DNA of 64,000 bases. Origin: Rhodosorus marinus. Lineage: Eukaryota; Rhodophyta; Stylonematophyceae; Stylonematales; Stylonemataceae. Position 1 is the stretch's first letter. Each line of letters starts with the position of its first letter. A model generated the notes under the pieces. That model was given only the letters and a program-made list of their open reading frames with translations. It was not told the DNA's origin and made no database searches. Made by a program: the position numbers and the translations under genes. Location: NCBI GenBank assembly GCA_029953675.1, contig JAMWBK010000002.1, positions 434,001-498,000 on the forward strand. The letters are read 5' to 3'. Positions 10,083 through 20,849 of this stretch are shown here, in pieces.

Positions 10083-11688
10083 ATGGCGCAATATCAAGGA
10101 GCTGCGAGGGGATACAGTGCGGATCCCAGGAAAACTTCTGTGGAGGCCGCGGAGTTTCCTATGCTGTGTGAGACGTGTTTAGGGCCGAACCCGTATGTAA
10201 AGATGATGAAGGAGTCATATGGTAGGGAGTGTAAAATATGCACTCGGCCTTTTGTGGTGTTTCGATGGAAGCCGGGGGGTGACGGGACTAGGTATAAGAA
10301 GACGGAGATTTGTCAGACCTGTGCTCGGGTGAAGAATGTCTGCCAAACTGTAGGTTTGAGAAGAACTACCATCTATCGTATTTATTTGCGGCTGAAGACC
10401 TCTAAGAAGAAAGAGTTGTTTCCGTATCTTTATCTGACTTGTACCTTTTTTCTATCTTTGCGCAGTGTCTTTTCGATTTGCAGTACGGGCTCCCCGTCCA
10501 AGTACGGGACCAGACTCTTGCAGAAGCAGATAAGCAGGCTACGATTATCCCAAGGTCAGATGTAAATAGAGAATTCACTGCCGGAATGCAGGAGCGTGCA
10601 GTTGCAAATGGTGATATTGATAAGATCTATGAATCCGAGAGTGGTAAGAGCTTCGCTGAGAGATGCAACTATACCTTGAATTCGGGCCACTTTACTGAGC
10701 ATCAAACTAAAAATTTCTTGAATAATTTGTGCAGGAAACAAGGCGCTTGCCGAAAAGTTGGCGAGGAAGGGACCTTATTATGAGAGAAATCGAACGCATG
10801 TATGCTCATTCTTCGCCCGCGGAGAGTGCACTCGCGGGGCGTACTGCCCCTATCGACACGAGATGGTCCAGGAGACAGAGCTAAGTGACCAGAACATGAA
10901 GGACAGATATTACGGTGTGAATGATCCAGTAGCACAAAAAATGTTGAAGGGACTCGACGGAGCGTTGGGAAAGAAGTTCGGTCCTCCTCCAGCTCCCGCG
11001 GACCAGTCCGTCAGGACGCTTTTCGTAGGTGGGGTGACCGGGCTCATCACAGAAGCAGAGTTGAGAGAGCACTTTCAGGCTTCTGGGGAGATTTCCAGCG
11101 TCCGCCTTATAACTGACAAGGGTATTGCCTTCGTCGAGATGAAGTCTCGCCAAGGCGCGGAGGCAGCCGTCCAAGCCCTTCACGGTAATCTTAACATTGC
11201 CGGAGCCCGGTTGTCGGTGAAGTGGGCGAAGTGAGTACCATCCTCAGCTATGGTTGGGACTAGAACCGCGCGCGGTGTAGATCTAAAAGTAGCTCCTTCT
11301 GATTTGCAGGCCTCAGAAAGGCAGGGAAGAGGACAGACCTGGTGACGATTTAATGCCAAATCCCACTGGAGATCGTAGGCCAGAAGATGCGACGAGTATG
11401 CTTCCAAATCAAGGTATTGGGGGCCCATCTGCGCTTCCTATGAGCGGGCCGGGCGCACCTGTAGCTCGCGATGCAAAGGGCAACCCCATAGGTGTATTCA
11501 TCCCACCACCAGGTTATGGTTCGGCTGGATTAGGAGCAAATTTTCCGCAAGTGCCGCCGCCGGGCAAAATACCCAAATCTAAGAAGCATTCTTCTAAACT
11601 CCCCGCCGTCGTTTACAAGAGCCAAGATCCGAATCAGCTTGGATCTTCCGGCAAGGCTCCCAAGACCACTGGATATGAGCGAAAGTAA
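10083..11688 (+). CDS. RBM22: Pre-mRNA splicing factor RBM22 / Cwc2-Ecm2 type
   Basis: Exons 10083-10349, 10466-10643, 10735-11230 and 11310-11688 give 439 residues. Known role: binds U6 snRNA and intron near the catalytic centre of the activated spliceosome in the nucleus. In order: an N-terminal Cys-rich region (CETC, CKIC, CQTC, then [15 protein letters not shown], near identical to RBM22), a CCCH zinc finger (C-x7-C-x5-C-x3-H in the segment ending CPYRH) preceded by GPYYERNR, the linker [11 protein letters not shown], and one RRM with RNP2 LFVGGV and RNP1 KGIAFVEM. The tail is rich in Pro and Gly, as in homologues. All four exons join in phase. Its neighbour 0.5 kb downstream is the U6 gene whose RNA this protein is expected to contact; chance linkage is the simple explanation. 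Confidence 0.95.
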
Positions 11689-12160
11689 CCCCGATAAAAG
11701 CGGAACATCGTGTAAATAAAATGGTAAAAACTCAATTAGGCTTTCCGGAAGAAAACAGATGCGGCATCTCCTCCTCTTAGAACCCTAACAATTGTATCCA
11801 TCGTACGCTCAAGTCTCGATAGCACATCCTTCCATCGCTCTCGGTCAGCTACGAATCAAGAAGTACAGTCCGAATACTAATCAGAATGGCAAACAATCTT
11901 CGGTAAAATCACCTTAGACCCCGTCGTCCTTAGGAGACCAGCATGAGCGGCGGCCTCTCGGTGGAAAGCACTTAAAAGCAAAAAGTTTTGCCTTGAAGAT
12001 AGCATGTCATGGATTTCGTCGATCACTCCACACCACACCGCTCGAATCTAAACCCCAACCCTCAGGGGCACTCAACCCGACCAACCCTACGCTCGAAAAG
12101 CAGGACAGTCTGTAGAGGAACTAAAACCCACAATATAAATTTATATAACCACTCCAAGTT
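11689..12160. other. Spacer between RBM22 and U6
   Basis: 3' end of RBM22 (AATAAA near 11716) and then sequence without a frame or repeat. The last 60 bases become AT-rich and run into the U6 TATA-like element. Confidence 0.5.
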
Positions 12161-12168
12161 TATATATA
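12161..12168 (+). promoter_or_regulatory. TATA-like box of the U6 gene
   Basis: TATATATA starts 26 bases before the predicted U6 5' end. This spacing is typical of RNA polymerase III type 3 snRNA promoters. I did not recognise an upstream sequence element. Confidence 0.6.
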
Positions 12169-12186
12169 CTTGAAAGCCGCAAGTCG

Positions 12187-12288
12187 GTGTCCTTCGGGAC
12201 ATACGAAAAAATTGGAAAAATACAGAGAAGATTAGCATGGCCCCTGCGCAAGGATGACACGCTTAAGACGAGAAGATCCAATTACTTA
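12187..12288 (+). ncRNA. U6 spliceosomal snRNA
   Basis: Starts GTGTCCTTCGGGACAT, a 5' stem closed by a UUCG loop. It then has ACAGAGA at 12222-12228, GATTAGCATGGCCCC and TGCGCAAGGATGACACGC, which are the universally conserved U6 core (ACAGAGA box, AGC triad, internal stem-loop). AAUUGGA (12210-12216) pairs perfectly with UCCAAUU (12277-12283), so the closing telestem is kept and the copy looks functional. The 3' end is an estimate, because the expected run of T directly after the gene is missing (see findings). Confidence 0.92.
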
Positions 12289-14389
12289 AGCCGATTTAGA
12301 CTAGATCAGTCAATATTAAGCCAATGAGATAGAAGTAAAACAACGATTTCGCCTCTTTATTGGTTATATTTTGACTGATCAATTCTTTATTACAAAAAAA
12401 AGGACCTGCCCCAAGTTGCCGTCCTGGGCTTCGGTTGTTTCGAGAAGAGGATGGCTAGGTCTTGACTGGCTTTTCGAAGGTCAGTGCTAAGACAAAGTTC
12501 TCTGTTGCGTGTTTTCATCAAATTTGTACATCATATGAGCTCAGGCATGAAAGAGTTGAAGACGCTGTGCTGAGACACCGATCGTTTTATGAAAGATCTA
12601 CTGTTTGTTTTTGCATCGACAAGGTTTGAGAAGATTTGCACGCTATGGCGGAAGCGCAGCGCACGCATCGCACAGTGTATAGCGTGAAGAGCTTTTGAAA
12701 GTAGGGGGCGCCAGGGCGAATCGACGAAATCCAGCGAGAAGCGGGATCATTACGCAGGCTTCGTTATCGTCTCATTTGTACGGGATATGGCGACCACGAG
12801 GTGCTTTTTCTGTATTACTCGCTCCAAGCCGAGAAGTGAAAGAACCAAATTTCCGCCACAGCAGTTCGCATATTGTTTTTGAAAAGGTCTGGCAGCGGCG
12901 AGGCGATCTCAACTCACAACTCGAACCGAATCACTAGGGAGAAGGTCCGTGGTCCAAACTTGGGTACCAACTTCGTCAGCACTTCGTTGATAGTTCCTCG
13001 AAGCTAACTCTCTCTGTTTGTGTATTGACGGCTTTATGATTGACAAGTTGAGTCCAAGTAGGTCAGTGAGATCGGGCGGTGGTCTTCTTGAGAAATACAT
13101 CCAAGGAACTCTCTTCGACAGATCCAATCATGATTAAGGACAAAATTTCTTTTTCTGTGAACTAAGAACTCTTAAATTAATATTGACCAGTGATATCTGT
13201 CTTAAAATATTTTATAATATTCAAATAATTACGCTTGTATGGACTATTTTAGAGTTTATTCTCTAGATAGGCATACATATAGCGTACAAATCGTTTTAGA
13301 CCTACGCAACATATCATATTTAAACATTTTCTGGTTTCGAACGAGAAGTGAGTTCTGCTTTGCTTTTTAAAAGGTAGAAAGCTACAACTGAATGATTGCC
13401 GTTGCTGAGGCTGCCGCAGGAAACGATTCTGTCTGTTGGTGCCGGGCTGGTGCTGTGCCATTCCGGGTTGATTACCAAGCCGACCCAATGCTCCATTTCG
13501 TTATTCTCTCTGTTGTTGATGGTACTCGGAGGGCGGCTCCATTCGATCTTTCCCCGAACACTCGCCTTCCCTGCTCGCCATCTGAAAGACGGTCCACGCT
13601 AGCATCCTTCTACACACCAAAGGCGGGAGACTAGTACTCGACAGAAACCGCGAAAGAATCAAAACCCTTCTGAGGAAAGAAACCGATCAAACGGTAGATA
13701 CTCCCAGTTGCCCCTGACCAGCTCAATCGGACCAGCTAATTCCCACCTATCGCTACCTAACTAGACCACGCCAACCAGCAGACCGCGAACGGCGCCACAG
13801 TACTTGAAATCTTCAAGGAAATGAGTTGAAGCTAAGACGCTAAGCAGTCGAAACCACCACCTGGCTAGCCTAGCAAAGCGACTGAGATCGCTTGGCCGAA
13901 ACCCAAAAGCAAAGATCAGCTGTGCAAAGCGAAGCCAAGCCAAGCAGATCTTCATCAGAGTCTGCGGAAGAGCTTTCTCAGTTGCCTCGATGGGTGTGTC
14001 TGGGGAGGGAGAGCGGAGTGCATGCACTATGTTTCCTCGGCTGCGAAAAGTTCGTTTAAGAACGTTGTGAGTTTTATGTTTTCAAGTTTTGCCGGAGAGA
14101 AGAACGGAGGAATGTGTTCACAGTTAACGAAGAGGGTGGAGATTTTGGTTTGGGACCTTGTGGGTTGAGGAGGTTTGGGGTGGAGGGAGTTTTCTTTTGA
14201 TGGTCTGAGAGCTGGTTTGGAAAGGACAAAAGGTTGTGATGTTTTGGTGTTTTTTTTGCCTCTACTGTTTCGTGGTTCGTTGGGTGAGTAGTTGAGCTTG
14301 GGTTTTGGCCTTTATTTATTCCTTCCTTTTTTTGGTTTGTTTTGGACGATTGGTGGTTTGACGTGGTTGTACGTTGGCGTGTTTTTGGG
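12289..14389. other. Gene-free region between U6 and the ubiquitin protease
   Basis: About 2.1 kb. Frames are at most about 90 codons, overlap on opposite strands and show no domain. The part at 13390-13640 has coding-like composition in several frames and may be old transposon sequence, but I cannot name it. From 14060 onward the plus strand is rich in G and T. Confidence 0.4.
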
Positions 14390-14465
14390 GGCGGTGGGGT
14401 GGGGAGGGAGGGGGGGGGGGAGAGAGAGGCCGGGGGCCGGGGGCCGGGGGCCGGGCGGGGGCGGG
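14390..14465 (+). promoter_or_regulatory. G-rich tract with GGGGGCC repeats, possible G-quadruplex
   Basis: The plus strand has many runs of at least four G, including three tandem GGGGGCC units near 14430-14452. It ends about 45 bases before the ubiquitin protease start codon, so it lies in the promoter or in the transcribed leader. Folding into a quadruplex is an inference. Confidence 0.6.
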
Positions 14466-14509
14466 TTTTGAAAGGTTGAGAAGCTCTTTTTGCTTTTTGT
14501 GTAAGCTAG

Positions 14510-16048
14510 ATGGGAGTGGGCAGCTCCACTGCCAATAAGCTCGATAAGGCGTTGGCGACTGATCTGCCGGAAGATGAGCGGTACTTTGGATTGGAAAACG
14601 TAAGTGGTTTTTGATACAGTCGGTTTGGTGCTTTTCGTTTCTTTGTGGTGGATGTGAGAGTGGGATGGCGTAGGGACACAGTCTGACTTTTCTATTTACT
14701 TTTGGTTGTTGTGCGGTTGGATAGTTTGGAAACACGTGCTATTGTAACTCAGTGCTTCAAGCCCTATACTTCTGCGAGCCATTCCGAAAACAAGTGCTTC
14801 TCTATGACAGAGATCGCAGAGAGAGAATAAGACATAACGCTGAGCAACAAAAGATCCTGAACGGGAATGGGTCGCATGCGGCGAGCGGGTTGAAGTCTGC
14901 GGTGAAAGGTAAAAAATCGTCATAAGCAAAAGCACATTACCTTTTTTTTTTTCAGCGTTCCGCCTTTGTTCAGCTTCTCAAATCCAGAGCTTATGTATAT
15001 GTCATACCCCGTAGGAGTTGGAAACGTCATTAACGTCGCCGGAAATCAACAGGGTAGCGGTGGTGGGTCTCCTGGAAGCGCATCCACAGCCGCAAATGGA
15101 TTGGGACCAGGAAACGAAGAGACGCTTCTTTCAGCATTGGGTGACCTGTTCACGCAGATCACTAACCAAAAAAAAAGGACTGGCTCAGTGCCTCCCAAGA
15201 CGTTTGTGAATCGGCTGCGCCAGGAGAACGAACTTTTCAGAAGCTACATGCATCAAGATGCACATGAGTTCCTCAACTACGTCCTTAACAACGTGGTGGA
15301 AAACTTGAACAAGGAGGAGGAATTGAAGAAGAAGGATACAAAAGGACTTCCACCGGAAGCGACGAATGGAGTGAGTTCCCATTCTGCGTCCTCCGGTACG
15401 ACCATCGAAGGGGACGATCCAAAACTGGAGAAAAAAGTACCAAAGACGTTTGTTCACGACCTGTTTGAAGGTCATTTGTCGAACGAGACCCGGTGTCTAT
15501 GTTGCGAGACAGTGACGCAGCGAGTTGAGCCTTTCTTGGATGTGAGCGTTGATATTGCTCAGAACTCGTCTTTGACAAGCTGTCTCCGAAATTTCTCTTC
15601 AACGGAGCTGCTCAACAAAGAGGACAAGTTTTACTGCGATGCATGCTGCAGCTACCAGGAGGCGGAGAAGCGTATGAAGATAAAGAAGCTACCTCGAATC
15701 CTGGCGCTTCACTTGAAGCGATTTAAGTACGTTGAGCATATAAACAAGTACAAGAAGCTGAGCTACAGAGTCGTTTTTCCTCTGGAATACCGGCTCTGTA
15801 ACACCAGCGACGATATCGAAGACCCGGATCGTTGCTACTCTCTCTTTGCGGTTGTCGTCCACGTCGGAAGCGGACCAAATCATGGACACTATGTGGTTTT
15901 GATCAAGAGCCACGGCCAATGGCTTCTCTTCGACGACGACTGTGTTGAGCCGAAGGATGAGTCCGAACTACAGAGCGTTTTCGGGTGCACACAGGAGACC
16001 TCGACAAGTACAGAATCCGGGTACATTCTGTTCTATGAAAGTAGTTGA
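14510..16048 (+). CDS. Ubiquitin carboxyl-terminal hydrolase, USP12/USP46 (plant UBP3/4) type
   Basis: Exons 14510-14599, 14725-14908 and about 14988-16048 (444 residues). Known role: cysteine protease of the C19 family that removes ubiquitin; USP12/46 relatives work with WD40 partners. The start MGVGSS suggests an N-myristoylation site, as in UBP3/4. The Cys box is [17 protein letters not shown] and the His box is [20 protein letters not shown]. Zinc-binding pairs CLCC and CDACC lie between them, as does [17 protein letters not shown] low-complexity Gly/Ser insert lies after the Cys box. The last intron is unresolved: the T-rich acceptor ending at 14955 is out of frame with the good donor at 14909, so the acceptor at 14987 is used here. 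The insert is poorly conserved and does not settle this. Confidence 0.9.
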
Positions 16049-16878
16049 GAATGACGAAAGGGGACGCAAGAGGAAAAAAACCCAAACCGATGTTGTTACA
16101 TCTTCGGGCACGGGAAGCAGAAGAAATCTGGACAACCATGGATTCAGAAGAACAACTTCCTATAGAAAAAATCGTGTAAATTCCGTTTGAATTAAAAATT
16201 TCTGATAAAGCAGTATAGAGGTTTTGGCCATATCTCAACTTTCCGCATCTGCTCCCAAGCAAGAAGAGCTCGCCAACGGGAGGGTCCACAGGTGATCATC
16301 TGCGCAAATTTCTGAAGAAGGGCGCTCATCTAGCTCGTCCAGTTCTACGCTTTGCACAGCAGTTTGGGCCTCCATCGCGAGACGAATGGAGCAACTTACA
16401 GTTCTTTGTCGAAGCCTTCTCGACCAGAGGACAAACCGTGAGCTTCCCATCGCCATCGGAGCACAATTTTGCTCCATGAGCTAAAACTTTGCCTTTTGAG
16501 GCAACGGGATGAGCTCAAGACGGACACGAATACTCAAATACTCCTCAGCGTCTGTAGGACTCATCTTTAGTAGCAGAGCGACTGCGTGTGTTTGTCGTTC
16601 TCCTCTTCATGCTGACGTTGGTGCCTTGGCTCTTCCTAGTCAAATGTTAGATACTTCACACGACGTGTGGGTTTGGTTTGAGGCATCTGTTGGATGGGAG
16701 GCTTTTTTTGTCTGGCTTTGTTGTCTTTGTTGCCTCTGCTTCCATCCTCATCAACAGGTTGATTCTTGTGTGAAAGGATTTGCCGAGCATTGGCTGACGG
16801 CTAGCTGTACCTGGTTGTGAAGTGTAGGAGCCGTAAAGCCCAGTAGAAGGGAGATTGGGGGGTGGGAATGTATGTTAG
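16049..16878. other. Region between ubiquitin protease and HemW; possible small gene
   Basis: Mostly no recognisable content. A minus-strand frame, 16477 down to 16235 (80 codons, ATG start, acidic C-terminus), and plus-strand frames over the same bases both look somewhat coding-like. Neither matches a family I know. The frame at 16509-16820 is rich in Cys and Trp and is probably chance. Confidence 0.3.
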
Positions 16879-18332
16879 ATGGGGAGATTGGACATGAAAA
16901 CTGCCTTTGCTGCCTATGTTAAGGAGTCGGTAGGAAGGAGTTCTGCCTCTAAAGTTATATCGCAGCCTCCACATGCGGCGTATGTTCATATTCCGTTCTG
17001 TCGGCAACGATGTCACTACTGCGACTTTCCTATTGTAGTTACTGGAGACCATCTGGAAGTAGAAAAGAGAGCGAATCTACACGAAAACTACTTCAATGCG
17101 CTGATAAGGGAGATTGGATTGGAGTCAACGTCTGGGAGACCTCGGAGGGCACTCACGAGCGTGTACTTTGGCGGTGGGACGCCTTCACTCGCATCCGCTC
17201 GGGATATCTCAAACGTTCTCCGAACCCTCGATTCGGTCGTAGGACTTGAATCAAACTGCGAGGTAAGCTCTCGTCGTTGGGATTCCCAAACGCTAACCTG
17301 GTTCAGAGAACAGTCAGCACACGACTGACCTCGGGCAAAAAAAATGAAAATCGCGTTTACAGGTGACACTGGAAATGGATCCAGGCACGTTCGACTTGGC
17401 CAAGGCCAGAGAATTCCAGTCCATCGGCATCAACCGAGCGAGCGTCGGTGCGCAGACGTTCAACCCGGAACTCCTTAAACTCTGCGGAAGAGCCCACAGC
17501 GTCGATGAAATCTATCAAGCAGTGGAGAACATCCGTTCAGCAGGAATCCAAAACTTCAGTATGGATCTCATTGGTGGCCTTCCAACACAGAGCCTAGAAA
17601 CTTTTCAGGTAAAAGCTCAGCCGATCGCTATTCTTCGATCCTGGCTAAGCAAAGTTTGATCTAAATCTATACTCTTGTCATTTTTAGGGTAGTCTAGAGG
17701 AGCTAATCCGTTTAGAACCATCGCATTTGTCCGTATACGACCTTATTATAGAAAATGGTACCAAATTTGCGCGGTTGTACAGCGCGGGGAGTTCGCCGTT
17801 GCCTAGTGAAGAGGATACTTCAGAGATGTACAGAATGGCGTCGCTCAGGCTTCAAGAGGCTAGCTACGTTCACTACGAGACGTCAAGTTTTGCTCTTGAA
17901 GGGTTCCAATCTGCTCATAACCAGACTTACTGGAGGAACGAGCCGTACTTTGGGTTTGGACTGGGCGCTGCGAGCTTCCTTGACGGCAACCGGTTCAAGA
18001 GGGATGGTAGGATGGGAGGATACATGGATTGGGTATCGACCGCATCAAAGTATGAAGACCTCGAAATGCCAGTGGAGGAAGTGTACACCTTCCAGACTGA
18101 AGTTGAGGAGTTTATCATGCTGGGACTTCGGACAGCGGAGGGCCTGGACTTTGAAGAGCTCAGTAGGCGATTCGATGAGGACATCGCTAAGAACGTGTTC
18201 AAGTCCCTCAAAGGGCAGGAAAGGCATCATGTACATCTAGAAGACGGACTCCTGGCCAGGCTGACGTCACCAGAAGGGTTTCTTGTTCAGAATGCTATCA
18301 TTGTCGACGTACTTAAAAACTTGCCCTTTTAG
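16879..18332 (+). CDS. HemW-like radical SAM protein (heme chaperone; RSAD1 type)
   Basis: Exons 16879-17262, 17363-17608 and 17688-18332 give 424 residues; all junctions are in phase 0. Known family: HemW (formerly grouped with HemN) binds heme and S-adenosylmethionine and delivers heme to respiratory proteins; animals have RSAD1 in mitochondria. The cluster motif is C41-x3-C45-x2-C48 in FCRQRCHYCDF. VYFGGGTPSL follows, then EMDPG, RASVGAQTF, MDLIGGLP, and the C-terminal HNQTYW plus FGFGLGAASF that separate HemW from true coproporphyrinogen dehydrogenases. The first 30 residues are basic and Ser-rich, which may be an organelle presequence. ATG codons at residues 1 and 6 are both possible starts. 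Confidence 0.92.
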
Positions 18333-18670
18333 GCACTCAGCGAAAAAACACTCCTGAGTGCATCTGAGAGAACTCTAGAGCTTTCTTTGAACAGATTCAG
18401 CGACGACAAGGCTCTATGCGTTTGTTTCTGAGTTTTTTTCTTGCTTTCGACCACGGAACCAAACCCTAGTAATATTTGACTTGATCACGACGAAAAAAAC
18501 TTTTCCTCATCACTTCGGGGAATTTGCTTGCTCTATGAAAAAGCTCGAACTCGGAACATAGTTCGAGCTTTTTCGAAGTCAGTTCGTCCCAGTCCTGGCT
18601 CTCAAGACGCCGCACGATCCAAACGGAAAAGCCCACATTCTGTTGACTAAAAACCAGTACAAAACTTTTT
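18333..18670. other. Space between convergent HemW and PDCD5 genes
   Basis: Holds both 3' untranslated regions and a perfect hairpin, listed separately. No gene. Confidence 0.6.
18537..18574. repeat. Perfect 15-bp inverted repeat with 8-base loop
   Basis: GAAAAAGCTCGAACT at 18537-18551 is exactly reverse-complementary to 18560-18574, around the loop CGGAACAT. It lies about 97 bases past the PDCD5 stop and 205 past the HemW stop, so it is probably in one or both 3' untranslated regions. It may act in 3'-end formation or RNA stability (inference). Confidence 0.85.
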
Positions 18671-19248
18671 TCACCAGTCATCCTCGTCGTCATCGTCATC
18701 GTCAAAGTTCGTTCGTCTTCTTGAAACCTGATTTTGGAAACCGTAAATGAGAAACAAGAAAATCCACTGCACGAGAACGAATAGAAGTGGCTTACTGTTA
18801 CTTTGGGTTTTCTTTCAGCCTCAGTAAACTGCGAAAGCATGGACTTGAGTTGTTCCTCCGATACCTGACCTCCTAAGCGCCCGGTCTGTGCAGCGCTTAG
18901 AAGGTAGTTCTCCAACTGTCTAGCTTTGTCCGGCTTCACAAGTGCAATGTTCGCAAGCCTCTCCGCCGCCTGCGGCGTGAGGATCTGCTTGAGGAAGATC
19001 CTCCGCTGCTCCTCTTGAGCTCTAAAACAGAGAGAAAAACATCAGACAACGCTTCTTTCGCAAGATGACGCCTCAGATAAACTAGAAACCCACCGCTGCT
19101 GAGCAGCTTTCTCCTCTGCGGACGGTCCACCTCCTGCCCCATCCATTTGGCCAGGAGCAGGCGCCCCTCCAGGTGGAAGACCAGACTGTCCTTCCTGTGC
19201 TCGCTTCATCGCTCGCTTCTCCCATACGTTCATGCCATTCTCCGACAT
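18671..19248 (-). CDS. PDCD5: PDCD5 / DNA-binding TFAR19-related protein
   Basis: Exons in coding order 19248-19094, 19021-18796 and 18727-18671 give 145 residues. Known family: a small three-helix protein conserved from archaea to humans, implicated in cell death, chaperonin regulation and nucleic-acid binding. QEEQRRIFLKQILTPQAAERL then NIALVKPDKARQLENYLL is the family core, and the end KPKVTVSRRRTNFDDDDDD keeps the basic patch before an acidic tail. The N-terminal part (MSENGMNVWEKRA then a Gly/Pro-rich stretch) differs from animal PDCD5. An in-frame ATG 24 codons upstream exists but would add an unusual extension. Confidence 0.93.
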
Positions 19249-20028
19249 CTTTGGTTTAGATTCCTTTGCGGATACATAGATATGTGTATCCGTCAATGCA
19301 TCACAACTTTCCACCTCCACCCACCTGCCTCAACTCTTTTATGGACTGTCAATGGTGTTGGAGACACCGGCACATGTATAAAGGACGGATCGTTATTGTA
19401 GTAGTGGTTATAAAACAGCTCATCTATCATCCATTTTATCCAATACATTCGTATTCGAGCTTCGAATCGAGTACAACTGGAAGTTCCTTTGTCACTGCAG
19501 ACTTCAATGAACAAGCTGCTTGTGGATCGTGTGAGTTAGTCAGCAGGGGAGCGTCGGATGACCAAGATCGACTGGATTCTTGATAGCTTGTCTGGAAACT
19601 AGATGAAAAAGCGCTGCAATAGTATAAAGCATCTTCGCCCCTCTTAGCTTTCGATAAACTCGCCGTTGAACGAGGCTACGCCTCCTGGTTCTTTCGGGAG
19701 GAAAGTTGAGCGTCTGGCCGGATCTATCCACTTTTTGAGTTTGCTCGTCTGAAGGGTTCATTCAATCATAAGAAAGCGAACGGCGCTTTCGCCGTGGTAA
19801 GTTTTTCTTCTATTCCCAGCTCCGCCAAAAACAAACACGACCGGGAAAGTGACCATCCCGAGATCTGTTCTGGAAGCCAAATGGTGGGCCGGAAGGATAG
19901 TACGGAGATAAAATCCGAAACCAGGCGTGCTGGTTTGTCTTGGAAAATCTTTTGCGCGGAGACAACTGTTCCAAGAGACTCTTGCCAAGGAGACAACTTT
20001 TCCAAACAGACTGCCAAAGGAACTCGAA
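19249..20028. other. Divergent promoter region between PDCD5 and HAAO
   Basis: About 780 bases with no credible gene. The HAAO frame stays open back to about 19915 with presequence-like residues, but no ATG is found there. Confidence 0.5.
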
Positions 20029-20770
20029 ATGAGCGGGAAACGGCTTAAGGCGTTCAACATTAAGAGGTGGATCGATGAAAACCGCGAGCACTTCAAGCCT
20101 CCCGTTGGGAACAAGCTTCTATTCTGTAATGAGTTTAAGGTGGTTCAGGCTCGCGAGCAACTCCTTCCGCTGCGAGGCTTCTTTACTTATTTGCTCATTC
20201 GTTGGTTTAGGTAATGATCGTAGCCGGACCAAACTCTAGATCAGACTATCACGTGGAGGAAGGGGAGGAATGGTTTTACCAGTTCGATGGTAGGTTTGCG
20301 CATGGTGACGGAATGTTTGAAAGCTGTTTGGTTTTGAACTTGGGTTGTTGTTGAGTTATTAGGAGGAATGACGCTCAAAGTTGTAGACGATGGAGAGTTT
20401 TACGACATTCGTATTGAGCAAGGAGACACATTTTGCCTTCCGCCCAGAATTCCACACTCACCGCAGCGAGATGCTGGATCGATCGGGATTGTAGTCGAAA
20501 GGGAGCGCAGAGAAGGTAATTCTCCCAAGCTGGCTGACAGGGAACACCGGCGTCTTTGTGGCTAAACACGTGTAGCACCTACTTGGTCGATTTACAGGTG
20601 AACTAGACGCGATGCGATGGTATTGCGAGCAGTGTAAAAGCATCCTCCACGAGGAATCCTTCTCCTGCAAGGATCTTGTAAAGGATCTGCCTCCTATTAT
20701 GGAGAGATATTGGGGCTCTGAAGACTTGAGGACTTGCAAGCAGTGTGGCTGGAAGGAAGAACCGAAGTAA
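20029..20770 (+). CDS. HAAO: 3-hydroxyanthranilate 3,4-dioxygenase
   Basis: Exons 20029-20139, 20211-20289, 20363-20515 and 20598-20770 give 171 residues. Reaction: ring opening of 3-hydroxyanthranilate with O2, the step of the kynurenine pathway that leads to quinolinate and NAD. The cupin iron ligands are H51, E57 and H95 and the substrate arginines are R47 and R99, with the same spacing as the human enzyme. Unlike the animal two-cupin form, this is the short bacterial/fungal form: it ends with two CxxC pairs (C124/C127 and C161/C164) that form the rubredoxin-like iron site. The first donor (GTGGTT) is weak but no other join keeps the conserved frame. It ends 79 bases from the convergent SAM-domain gene. 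Confidence 0.93.
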
Positions 20771-20849
20771 ACTGCGGTTGAGAAAAGAGAGAGCGGGGAT
20801 GAACATAAAACTCCCACAAAAAAAAAATGTCGGATCTGGATGCAAACGC

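Noticed and set aside
14987-14988. Calling the ubiquitin protease a pseudogene because of the phase conflict
   Set aside because: All catalytic and zinc-binding motifs are intact and an alternative acceptor restores the frame.
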